Shown here piece by piece: positions 15,268-22,691 of a DNA stretch of 29,081 bases. Positions within the stretch are counted from its first letter, which is position 1, and each line of letters starts with the position of its first letter. The translations under genes and the position numbers were made by a program. This DNA comes from MKRK01 sp001896915 (lineage in GTDB: Bacteria; Bacillota; Clostridia; Oscillospirales; Acutalibacteraceae), in assembly GCA_937973935.1 (NCBI GenBank), contig CALJJF010000065.1, positions 1 through 29,081 on the forward strand, read 5' to 3'. The notes beneath the pieces are model-generated. The model saw only the letters and a list, made by a program, of their open reading frames with translations, was not told where the DNA came from and did no database searches.

Positions 15268-16812
15268 GTGATGTATGAGGATCAGAAGGATCTGACGGTC
15301 TATGCCTATGACAATCTGAACCGGCTGGAGAGAGAGACCTACGTAGGCTTCGGGAGCGGACAGGGCAGTGTACAATGGCAGTCCCTTTATTCCTTTGATG
15401 ATCATAACAATGTAACCGAAAAAGCCTATGAGGATTGTATCAACACAGCAAACACCAAAACCACAAGCAATACCTTTGACAGCGCCAATCAGATCACGGG
15501 AACAACCGTCAGAGACGAAAATGATGACATTGTCAACACCTACCGGTATTTGTATGACGAGGCAGGCAACCTGCAAAACCAGGATGAATTCGTTAACAAT
15601 AACTGGGTGACCAGAAAGACGTATGGGTACGATACGCTGAACAGAACCTCGGACATCACAGTGAACACGGTAACGACATCCTTTGAATACGATGCCAATG
15701 ACCAGAGAATTCAGAAAAACGGCACCAGCAGTATATGGAACGGCGGCAGAATCATCTGTGACTACGGCAATGAAACATGGCTGTACCTGCAGGACAATCT
15801 GGGCTATCTGAAGGACGGACAAATTTTTGCCAACAGCATCAATGCACAGGGCGATGTGGTTTCTACCGTACACGATGCGAACGGACAAAAGGTCACAACC
15901 GGGACAGACTTTGACGCATACGGCAACAAAACCGCCGGGGACGAAACCAATTATCCCTTCGGCTACCGTGGATACTATACCGATTACGAGACAGGGCTGT
16001 ATTATCTGAACGCAAGGTATTATGACCCGGGGATGCAACGGTTTACCCAGGAGGATACGGTACAGGACGACAATCTTGCGTATAATATGTATGGGTATTG
16101 CAGCGGCAATCCGGTGATGTATACGGATCCGAGTGGGCATGTTTTGATGGTAAAGGCAGATCAAAACGGGAGAAACGCTATAGCGCAAGCATTAAAAAAT
16201 TTAACTAGTTGGAGAATTGATTGGGTAGGGGTTGATGTTAGAAATGGTGTTTATAAACTAACATCACCTAACGGAAAACTTACTGCTACAACGCCTAAAG
16301 GAGATTTGTTAATCAGTAGATTAATTAATAATAAATCATTTACATGTACCATAACGTTAGATTATAGCCTTGCAAATGGTAAATGTACGCCTATTAATCG
16401 TGAAGATGCATGTGGTACCAAGGGATCAGGATCTACAGTTGTATGGAATCCGAATTATAATCCTAATTTTCTTTGTTACTATAAAGATTATAATAACCCA
16501 ACCTCAAAGCAAGTATCAACAAGATGTCATCCAACTAAGACTCCTAATTATATAATTCTTGGACATGAATTAATTCATGCAGATAGAGCTATGAGTTCTA
16601 GAATGATTGTATATTGGAATGGAACAGCTGATGAGAAAAAACGTTGGTATACTGATGCAAATGGAAAAACACAATGGGAAAACGTAAGAGTAGAAGAACT
16701 TGCAACAGTCGGTCTTGATGAAAATTATATAAATAAGAACATCGATGTCACTGAAAATATGCTAAGGGAAGAACATAAATTATCAATAAGAGGAGCGTAT
16801 AAACTTGGTTAA
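15268..16812 (+). CDS. 5'-truncated RHS protein with M91-type metallopeptidase tip
   Basis: The 514-residue frame starts in the middle of YD repeats (VYAYDNLNRLERETY), with no signal peptide and no convincing ribosome binding site. The frame is closed a few codons upstream, inside REP-like copy B, so the front of the gene is missing. The RHS core is complete, with GYRGYYTDYETGLYYLNARY and a closing DPSGH near residue 291. The tip (292-514) has HELIH at 433-437, VEELATVGL near 475 and ITENMLREEH-like DVTENMLREEHKLSIRGAY at the end. This pattern belongs to the M91 (NleD-like) zinc peptidase effectors; two His and a downstream Glu would bind the metal. The core is GC-rich and the tip AT-rich, with a sharp change at the junction. 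It may be a silent tip donor. A lipoprotein gene overlaps its end. Confidence 0.75.
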   Translation: MMYEDQKDLTVYAYDNLNRLERETYVGFGSGQGSVQWQSLYSFDDHNNVTEKAYEDCINTANTKTTSNTFDSANQITGTTVRDENDDIVNTYRYLYDEAGNLQNQDEFVNNNWVTRKTYGYDTLNRTSDITVNTVTTSFEYDANDQRIQKNGTSSIWNGGRIICDYGNETWLYLQDNLGYLKDGQIFANSINAQGDVVSTVHDANGQKVTTGTDFDAYGNKTAGDETNYPFGYRGYYTDYETGLYYLNARYYDPGMQRFTQEDTVQDDNLAYNMYGYCSGNPVMYTDPSGHVLMVKADQNGRNAIAQALKNLTSWRIDWVGVDVRNGVYKLTSPNGKLTATTPKGDLLISRLINNKSFTCTITLDYSLANGKCTPINREDACGTKGSGSTVVWNPNYNPNFLCYYKDYNNPTSKQVSTRCHPTKTPNYIILGHELIHADRAMSSRMIVYWNGTADEKKRWYTDANGKTQWENVRVEELATVGLDENYINKNIDVTENMLREEHKLSIRGAYKLG

Positions 16813-17284
16813 AAAAGTATTAATTCTGTGCCTTATCATCTCATTATTATGTGGATGTAATTCCAATAAAACAATTAATAATCCTAATTATATAATGCGT
16901 GTTGCAAATTATCCTGTTGGCTCATATTCTAATATTTACTTATTCAATTTAGAATCAGATGGAACATTAAGTGTTTCATATGGTGAGGGGATTCCCAATA
17001 AAATGCAATCTGGAAATTTCATTAAAGATGATAATTTTATAACGAAACAAGCAGTTCAGGAGAAAGTTTTAAGCAAAATTGAATTTGACGAATTGAAAAA
17101 ATTGATTGATGAGGTTCATAGTAGGGATGTTATTTCTGTAAATAATTATCAATTGGACGGTATAGAAAACATTATATTAATAAACGATAAAATCTACAGT
17201 TTTTATGAAGGCGAATATACAAATGATTGTTTTGGAAAGTTCATAATCGATTTAAAAAAATATTCACCAATGAATATTAAATAA
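16805..17284 (+). CDS. Lipoprotein, candidate immunity protein of the M91 tip
   Basis: The protein has 159 residues. The TTG start at 16805 lies inside the end of the upstream RHS gene (8-base overlap) and has AGGAG at 16791-16795, nine bases away. The signal sequence MVKKVLILCLIISLLCGCNS has the lipobox LCGC, with the modified cysteine at residue 18. The rest resembles no family I know. It has mixed strands and acidic stretches, with a helix-like KIEFDELKKLIDEVH in the second half. The overlap implies translational coupling to the tip. That is the usual arrangement of toxin and immunity genes. An extracytoplasmic lipoprotein guarding against an M91 protease, which would act in the cytoplasm in known cases, is slightly unexpected. 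Confidence 0.65.
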   Translation: MVKKVLILCLIISLLCGCNSNKTINNPNYIMRVANYPVGSYSNIYLFNLESDGTLSVSYGEGIPNKMQSGNFIKDDNFITKQAVQEKVLSKIEFDELKKLIDEVHSRDVISVNNYQLDGIENIILINDKIYSFYEGEYTNDCFGKFIIDLKKYSPMNIK

Positions 17285-17359
17285 TGCCTACTGAATAATT
17301 CTTGGGCAAGTATTGGATTAATATTAATGCCGCAACCAATCTATTTATTATTAAATCAC

Positions 17360-17426
17360 AATTCACGAGCGGGGTTGAGCTTCAACCCCGCTCGTGAATT
17401 ATTATACCGACTGGTGTAACCAAATA
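17360..17426 (+). repeat. Hairpin repeat, copy 3 (short form)
   Basis: A perfect hairpin at 17360-17400 has 19-bp arms (AATTCACGAGCGGGGTTGA) and a GCT loop, then TATTATACCGACTGGTGTAACCAAATA in near-identity with copies 1 and 2. After 17426 the sequence departs: neither the TTACAA dyad nor the TTGACA promoter follows. No plus-strand gene lies downstream, which fits loss of the promoter part. It sits 75 bases after the last lipoprotein of the island and may act as its terminator. Confidence 0.7.
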
Positions 17427-17459
17427 GCAATAGAAAATGATATAATCTTTTATATATTC

Positions 17460-17513
17460 CAGATATGACAAAGCCGCTGAAACGTAAATGTTTCAGCGGC
17501 TTTGTCATATCTG
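17460..17513. terminator. Large perfect inverted repeat, probable bidirectional terminator
   Basis: Arms of 24 bp flank a six-base loop (GTAAAT), with the core AAAGCCGCTGAAAC/GTTTCAGCGGCTTT. It lies 32 bases beyond the end of the minus-strand Gld operon and after the plus-strand island, between converging genes. In both directions the core stem ends in TTT. The unusual length of perfect pairing goes beyond what termination needs. Confidence 0.7.
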
Positions 17514-17544
17514 TTCTGATTTTTCGTGTTCCCTCGACTAACCG

Positions 17545-19092
17545 TCAATTCCACGGGTATGGAACACTTTTTCCGTTTGCCAAGTCATTGGCATAGCCGG
17601 CTAGCTCCTCGACCTTTTTATAATCCATCAATACATCACCTTTTCCGTTGATGGAAAAGAAATAATATAGATCGGAGAATTTTGTGAATTCCAGCAGGTC
17701 GCTCTTTTTGTCGGTGTTATAATTCACAAGGATTGATAAATAGGGCTTTGTGCCGGGCTTTCCTTGTTCTGTATAATCATTCGAGCTTAACAAGGTCAGA
17801 TAGCCGTAAAAATAGGAGAAATTATCAGAGTTGAATTCTTTTCCGTCGGATACCACCAAGACATCATCCTGACTGCTGGCGTTTTTAACATGGGTCAGGT
17901 TATATGTCTTTGCTTTGCCCATAGCGGTTATGGTCATATTACTGACAGAAGTGATGGGTTCCATATACTGTGAAGAATAACGGATATCCTTTATTTGCAT
18001 GCTGTAATAGGGAACAATCGTATCGGACATTTTGTATATCACCGGATAATCATTGACCAATGCCGCATAGGAACCTTCTTCAGAGGTTGCCGAAAGTTTG
18101 ATGGTTATAATTTTGTTTTTAACAACATATTGGATGATGGTTTCCGGTTTGTCCAGTTTATATTGCTTCAAATCTTTTGCGGTGGGATTGAATACATAAG
18201 AATCGGCAGCCGTGATGCCTGTCGCCAGCGGATCAAGGATGCTGGCTATCATATCCGGATTGGCATAGGTTTGGATGGGCGACGTAATCAAATAAACCAG
18301 TGAGCTTTTGGCATTGCTGTCATACCCCAAAACAATGGGCTTTTCGCGCAGAGATCCCGACAGGGTGATGCTCTCATATTTTATCAGTTTTGCCTCAGTG
18401 CTGAAATACTCATCCTTTTCGCTTTCTGCTACCATAGCAGGGATCAATTCCGTGTTGATATACTTTGTTTTGGGATTGGTAAATCGGACTATCGTATCGG
18501 TGGATACCAGGAAAATCCCTTTCTTAAAAGTGGTTTTGCAGTAATTCCCCGATTTGTCAGGTGCAACTGCGCCAAACTCGACGACAACTGTCTCTCCGTT
18601 TTTCAACTTTGCGGTCAGAACGGTGGTCGGTTTATCCAGCCCGTAGAATTTCAGATTTGTGGTATCGTCAGTCAACTGTCGGGTGGCAGTGATTGCCTGA
18701 ATAAATTCACCCAGCTGGGACACCATCTCCACATTCTGCGGAATATTATCATAGCCCTTCAGCTTATAGTAGGTTGTCTTATTTCCTTCCGCATCCTTCC
18801 CTTCATAGGGAATCACGGAAAAGGTATCCGATGCGTTTTTCACAGTTATCTCGGTAATTGGTGACGAAAAGGTGTCGGTTACCTTAATTACATTCTGGGA
18901 GGTAGTAATGTCGGACGGGTCTTTTTTGGGGAAAAGCACATTGACTGCAAATACTCCGCCGCCCAATAGTGCCACCACTAAAATACCTGCGATCAAAGAA
19001 ATCATTTTTTTGGGTTTTTTCTTCTTTTCCGTAATTTCCGGCTTATCAAAGATGGTTGAGTTTTCAAAGTCCTTATTGTCGTTGGTACTCAT
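17545..19092 (-). CDS. DUF4340 protein, partner of the Gld-type ABC exporter
   Basis: The protein has 515 residues. A hydrophilic, lysine-rich N-terminus (to about residue 30) is followed by one membrane helix (SLIAGILVVALLGGGVFAV) and a long extracytoplasmic part. That part has repeated DUF4340 units: ITEITVKNASDTFSVIPYEG, KFYGLDKPTTVLTAKLKNG and later LDKPETIIQYVVKN. The recurring 'Y-x-L-D-K-P' turn is typical of the family. The start ATG overlaps the stop of the GldG-like gene by four bases (ATGA), and GGAGGAGA precedes it. DUF4340 proteins commonly follow GldF/GldG genes and are thought to belong to the same exporter complex. The substrate is unknown. It is the last gene of the operon. 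Confidence 0.85.
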   Translation of the reverse strand: MSTNDNKDFENSTIFDKPEITEKKKKPKKMISLIAGILVVALLGGGVFAVNVLFPKKDPSDITTSQNVIKVTDTFSSPITEITVKNASDTFSVIPYEGKDAEGNKTTYYKLKGYDNIPQNVEMVSQLGEFIQAITATRQLTDDTTNLKFYGLDKPTTVLTAKLKNGETVVVEFGAVAPDKSGNYCKTTFKKGIFLVSTDTIVRFTNPKTKYINTELIPAMVAESEKDEYFSTEAKLIKYESITLSGSLREKPIVLGYDSNAKSSLVYLITSPIQTYANPDMIASILDPLATGITAADSYVFNPTAKDLKQYKLDKPETIIQYVVKNKIITIKLSATSEEGSYAALVNDYPVIYKMSDTIVPYYSMQIKDIRYSSQYMEPITSVSNMTITAMGKAKTYNLTHVKNASSQDDVLVVSDGKEFNSDNFSYFYGYLTLLSSNDYTEQGKPGTKPYLSILVNYNTDKKSDLLEFTKFSDLYYFFSINGKGDVLMDYKKVEELAGYANDLANGKSVPYPWN

Positions 19093-20648
19093 CTTCTCCT
19101 CCTTCGGGTATAAACAATGATTGCAATGACTACAAATACCAATGTCAGTCCCGGAATGAATATGATCCCGATAATCAGATTGATGGTTGCATTTGACTGA
19201 AACGCAGCAGTATCTATTTTTTTAGTACTGATGCTATACACATCACCGCTTCTGCCTACCATACTGTTGGCGATTCTGATCATCAAACTTTCGTTGCCGT
19301 TTTTCTGATAGGATTGCCAATTTTCAGACATGAAGTTTGCAGAGCTGAACACCAGAAGATTAGAGGAACGAACCACATCTGTCGCACTGATGGCATAGGT
19401 ACTCATGACTGCCGCCTCAAAGGGACCTTTTGTCGTTGCGGTTGTACTTTTCCATGTTTTGGTGTCAGAGCCCCGGGGCATAATGACAGAGGTCGGCGCA
19501 AAAGTCAAAATCGACTGGGTGTGATATTTATCTTTGTCTGTAAAATCGAGTTTCATTGGCTTGTTGTGAGCAGCGGCAAAGAATTCGCTCATTCCTTCGG
19601 TATAACTGCTTTCGCCTGTTATCATCTGAATAATCGTATTGTCTCCGCTGTCATGAAGGTCTTTGTCTGTTTCGTAGACCACGCCGTCCTGGAAGGAGAT
19701 GCCCCATTTTTTCAGAAAGCCTTCCAGTCTTGGAAGGGATGTCTGGGATCCGCTGGCAAAATAAATCAGGTTGCGACCTGTTTTTGTATCTTCCATATAA
19801 GAATCCAACTTTTTGATTTCGTCGGGTGAATAATCATTCATGGGCGACGAAATCACCAACAGATTGGTGTCTGCAGGAATATCGGCTTTAAACAGGCTTT
19901 CGATTTCACTGACCACATAGTTATTCTGTGATAAAATGTTCTGGAGATTGGTGGAGGGCATGGAGTCATTGCCTGTGATGAATGTTGCATAATCCGTTTT
20001 GGATACCGTTACAAAGTTCAGTGCGTTGGCTATGGCATTCTCCACCTTGGAGCCAGTGATCTGATATGCGCCGCCATATGCCGCCGTTCCGTTCGGGTCT
20101 TCCACACTAAACAATGCATTGATGTCAAGAATTTTGTTGCGGGTGATTTTTTTCCCATTGATGGTCTGTTCACATTCCACAATATAATCGCCATAGCCTA
20201 TTTCCGCATTTTTGTATCTGTCACTGACGGACTCAAAGGTAGAGTCGTACATATCCAGATACTCCACTTTGATATGCTTGTTCAGTCTTGTGAACTGGTC
20301 TAAAAATTCCATTGCCTGTCTGAAATATTTGCCGGCGGTAGAATCTTCAAAATAGCTGCCCTTATAACCATATTCCGTCAGCATATTCGTGTAGCTGTTT
20401 TTATAGCTGTTTTTGTCTACCGTTACAATGATGGTGACATCCTTGTCAATGGCTTTCGCATATTTTACAGTCTCTGCCGAAAGAGAATGTTCCTTTTGGG
20501 GTGTTAAATCAATTTTCAGCGGATATCTGGCGGCAAGTGCGATGGCGAGAATGTTGATCAATATGGTGGCCGCAATGGCGATTGCGGTGAATAACGTTGC
20601 CATGGAGCCGTGTCTGAAGGCTTTGCCTTTAAAAACATTTCTTTTCAT
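19089..20648 (-). CDS. GldG-like auxiliary protein of an ABC exporter
   Basis: The protein has 519 residues. The ATG at 20648 is preferred because GGGAGGG lies six bases upstream and the frame begins MKRNVFKGKAFRHG; the ATG 21 bases earlier overlaps the permease gene. A first membrane helix (about 17-42) leads to a large extracytoplasmic domain. That domain matches the GldG/ABC-type auxiliary family (IDLTPQKEHSLSAETV near the start, then LLVISSPMNDYSPDEI, KLDSYMEDTKTGRNLIYF). A C-terminal helix (IIGIIFIPGLTLVFVV) ends in an arginine-rich tail. In Bacteroidetes GldG works with GldA and GldF in gliding; in Firmicutes the same set has no proven role. The gene lies 11 bases after the permease gene and overlaps the DUF4340 gene. 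Confidence 0.85.
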   Translation of the reverse strand: MKRNVFKGKAFRHGSMATLFTAIAIAATILINILAIALAARYPLKIDLTPQKEHSLSAETVKYAKAIDKDVTIIVTVDKNSYKNSYTNMLTEYGYKGSYFEDSTAGKYFRQAMEFLDQFTRLNKHIKVEYLDMYDSTFESVSDRYKNAEIGYGDYIVECEQTINGKKITRNKILDINALFSVEDPNGTAAYGGAYQITGSKVENAIANALNFVTVSKTDYATFITGNDSMPSTNLQNILSQNNYVVSEIESLFKADIPADTNLLVISSPMNDYSPDEIKKLDSYMEDTKTGRNLIYFASGSQTSLPRLEGFLKKWGISFQDGVVYETDKDLHDSGDNTIIQMITGESSYTEGMSEFFAAAHNKPMKLDFTDKDKYHTQSILTFAPTSVIMPRGSDTKTWKSTTATTKGPFEAAVMSTYAISATDVVRSSNLLVFSSANFMSENWQSYQKNGNESLMIRIANSMVGRSGDVYSISTKKIDTAAFQSNATINLIIGIIFIPGLTLVFVVIAIIVYTRRRRR

Positions 20649-20659
20649 AATAACCCTCC

Positions 20660-21391
20660 CTATGCCCATCTCTTTTTATCCAGCACACGAACGGTCAAAA
20701 ACAGGAATAATCCCGTTATGCTGATAAAATAAATTACGTCCGAATAATTGAAAATCCCTTGCAGGAAGGCTTGGTTTCGCGCGCTGAAGGAAATCCAGCC
20801 GATGGAGGTTGAAAGCCATCCCATGGTGGGGAAAAACACGGTTAAAACGTCCTCCACCAGGCTCTGGGCAATCCAAAGGATGATGAAGAAAAAGGAAATT
20901 AAAAAGCTGACCAAGGCAGAAACGATCTGGCTTTCGGTCAATGAGCTGATGAACATTCCTATGGTGATGAGAGCCACTGTGTACAAAAACATTCCCAGTA
21001 AAGAGGAAAAGAAAATAATCCAGTCGGTCTTGGCAAAGAAGGATAACACAACCTGATACACAATCATAAGAACAAAGAACGTGACAAAAAAAATCACAGC
21101 TGCAAAGAACTTACCCAAAACAATGCTGCTTAGCTTTACCGATGAAGTAAACAAGAGCTGATCTGTTTTTTGCCGCCTTTCTTCACTGAACAAGCGCATG
21201 GTTAAAATAGGGGTAATCAACAAAATAATACCCAGCATAAACAAAAACACTGTATTGGCAAGAGTGCCTCTGCCGATCAGAAATGTAAATATATATAGGA
21301 TGCCGCCCAAAAAGGTCAGAATTGCATAGATGGAATACCCAAGTGAGGTCGTAAAATAAGATTTCAGCTCTCTTTTCATAACTGCTTTCAT
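20660..21391 (-). CDS. ABC-2 type permease (GldF-like)
   Basis: The protein has 243 residues with about six membrane helices, beginning MKAVMKRELKSYFTTSLGYS. This 'RELKSYF-x-S-x-x-Y' start is typical of GldF and NosY-type ABC-2 permeases. A cytoplasmic coupling segment (TMRLFSEERRQKTDQLLFTS, with the usual 'R-x-x-x-E-E-K/R' pattern) lies near residue 65. The ATG shares one base with the stop of the ATPase gene (TAATG), so translation is coupled. It would form the membrane channel driven by the ATPase at 21391-22452. Confidence 0.9.
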   Translation of the reverse strand: MKAVMKRELKSYFTTSLGYSIYAILTFLGGILYIFTFLIGRGTLANTVFLFMLGIILLITPILTMRLFSEERRQKTDQLLFTSSVKLSSIVLGKFFAAVIFFVTFFVLMIVYQVVLSFFAKTDWIIFFSSLLGMFLYTVALITIGMFISSLTESQIVSALVSFLISFFFIILWIAQSLVEDVLTVFFPTMGWLSTSIGWISFSARNQAFLQGIFNYSDVIYFISITGLFLFLTVRVLDKKRWA

Positions 21392-22452
21392 TATTTATCC
21401 TCCTTGTTATGGATCATTTGGTTGATGATTTCATCGTTATCATCATCCGTCTCTTGCGCCGCTTCGGCCAGTTTGGTTTCCTTTGATTCTCTCAAAACTT
21501 TTTCTAAATTGACTGATTCCGAGCTGTCATCGGTCAAGCGTAAGAAGATGTCCTCCAAGGTCATTTCATTGCTCTTCAATAACATCAGAGGCCAGTTTTT
21601 GGATGCAAGAAGCTTAAACATGGGTTTTCTGATATCATAGCCAACGATGGGATCGACGATAAACTCCTGGAACGAATCACGAATGCCCACATAGCTTACT
21701 TTTTTGATGCCCGAAATGGTCTTCAGCTCGGTCTCAATGGCTTTGTACGGTCCGTCAACCCTGATTACAAGGGATTGATTGTCCGAAATTTTACGGGATA
21801 GGGTGTCCGGTGTATCATCGGCAATGACTTTGCCTTTATTGATGATGATAACACGCTCGCAAACCGCTTGAATTTCGGAAAGAATGTGCGAGCTGAAAAT
21901 AACCGTGTGATTTTTCCCCAGCTTTTTGATGAGGTCACGGATTTCAATGATCTGCTTCGGGTCAAGACCCACGGTGGGTTCGTCCAAAATCAGAACGTCA
22001 GGATTTCCGATGAGCGCTTGGGCAATCCCCACACGCTGACGATAACCCTTGGAAAGATTTTTAATGATACGATCGTAAACACCTTCGATTTTAACGAGCT
22101 TGCAGATTTCAGCCAAATGAGGCTTGCGGGGAATTTTGACCTTTTTCAGGTCATATACATAATTCAGATATTCCTTCACCGTCATATCTACATACAACGG
22201 CGGCTGCTCCGGCAAATAGCCGATGTGCCGTTTGGCTTCGACAGGGTTCTCAAGAATATCATAGCCGCTGATGGTCACGCTGCCGTCCGTAGAGGACAAA
22301 TAGCCGGTGACGATATTCATGATGGTTGATTTTCCTGCGCCGTTCGGCCCGAGCAGGCCGAGGATTTCGCCGTCGTTGATCACAAAGCTTGCGTTTTCAA
22401 CAGCCAGATGATTTCCGTATTTTTTCGTGAGGTTATTTACCTCTATCATCAT
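21391..22452 (-). CDS. ABC transporter ATPase (GldA-like)
   Basis: The protein has 353 residues. It has Walker A GPNGAGKS at 35-42, the Q-loop region at YLPEQPPLY, the signature LSKGYRQRVG starting at 133, Walker B VLILDEP at 153-159 and the switch histidine H189 in SSHIL. All are intact, so it should hydrolyse ATP. A C-terminal extension of about 110 residues (from about 240) resembles the regulatory tail seen in exporter ATPases of the GldA/CcmA type. It is the first gene of the four-gene operon. GGAGGG precedes two adjacent ATG codons; the second, at 22449, has the better spacing, so either may be used. Confidence 0.92.
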   Translation of the reverse strand: MMIEVNNLTKKYGNHLAVENASFVINDGEILGLLGPNGAGKSTIMNIVTGYLSSTDGSVTISGYDILENPVEAKRHIGYLPEQPPLYVDMTVKEYLNYVYDLKKVKIPRKPHLAEICKLVKIEGVYDRIIKNLSKGYRQRVGIAQALIGNPDVLILDEPTVGLDPKQIIEIRDLIKKLGKNHTVIFSSHILSEIQAVCERVIIINKGKVIADDTPDTLSRKISDNQSLVIRVDGPYKAIETELKTISGIKKVSYVGIRDSFQEFIVDPIVGYDIRKPMFKLLASKNWPLMLLKSNEMTLEDIFLRLTDDSSESVNLEKVLRESKETKLAEAAQETDDDNDEIINQMIHNKEDK

Positions 22453-22691
22453 TATCCCTCCAGTTGATTGTTTCCATTGTGTATCTTACCAAAAATTAAG
22501 GTATGATATGTAAACAAACTATAAATATTAAATCCACAGTCTATAGCATTTTACATCAATGGAGAGGAAAAATAAAGCATTATTTTTCCGTCCTAATTAG
22601 TTTTGACAAGCTGAGCACAGAATAACAATTTTATTGACTATAGAGGGTTAATCATTTAAACTATGAATAATACAGAATAGGAGTGATCATT
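22453..22691. promoter_or_regulatory. Divergent promoter region between the Gld operon and the DUF1015 gene
   Basis: No gene is seen in these 239 bases. A perfect AT-rich inverted repeat (GGAAAAATAA/TTATTTTTCC, four-base loop) lies at 22566-22589 and could be an operator. TTGACA at 22603-22608 on the plus strand and TTTACA-like sequence on the minus strand near 22510 are possible -35 boxes, but neither has a good -10 box at 17 bases. The promoters are therefore only tentative. Confidence 0.4.

Noticed and set aside
15133..16188. A 351-codon open frame on the minus strand opposite the truncated RHS gene
   Set aside because: It is a mirror of the RHS coding strand, with low-complexity hydrophobic translation, no ribosome site and no family resemblance. 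The plus strand carries clear YD repeats.
9066..17400. A CRISPR array formed by the repeated hairpins
   Set aside because: Only three copies occur, more than 1 kb apart, with genes between and no regular spacers or cas genes.
17460..17513. A tRNA or structured RNA gene
   Set aside because: The long perfect stem has no cloverleaf pattern. Its position between converging genes fits a terminator.
19314..19829. A 171-codon open frame on the plus strand inside the GldG-like gene
   Set aside because: The translation is rich in Cys, His and Arg with no ribosome site, and the minus strand encodes a well-supported family protein over the same bases.
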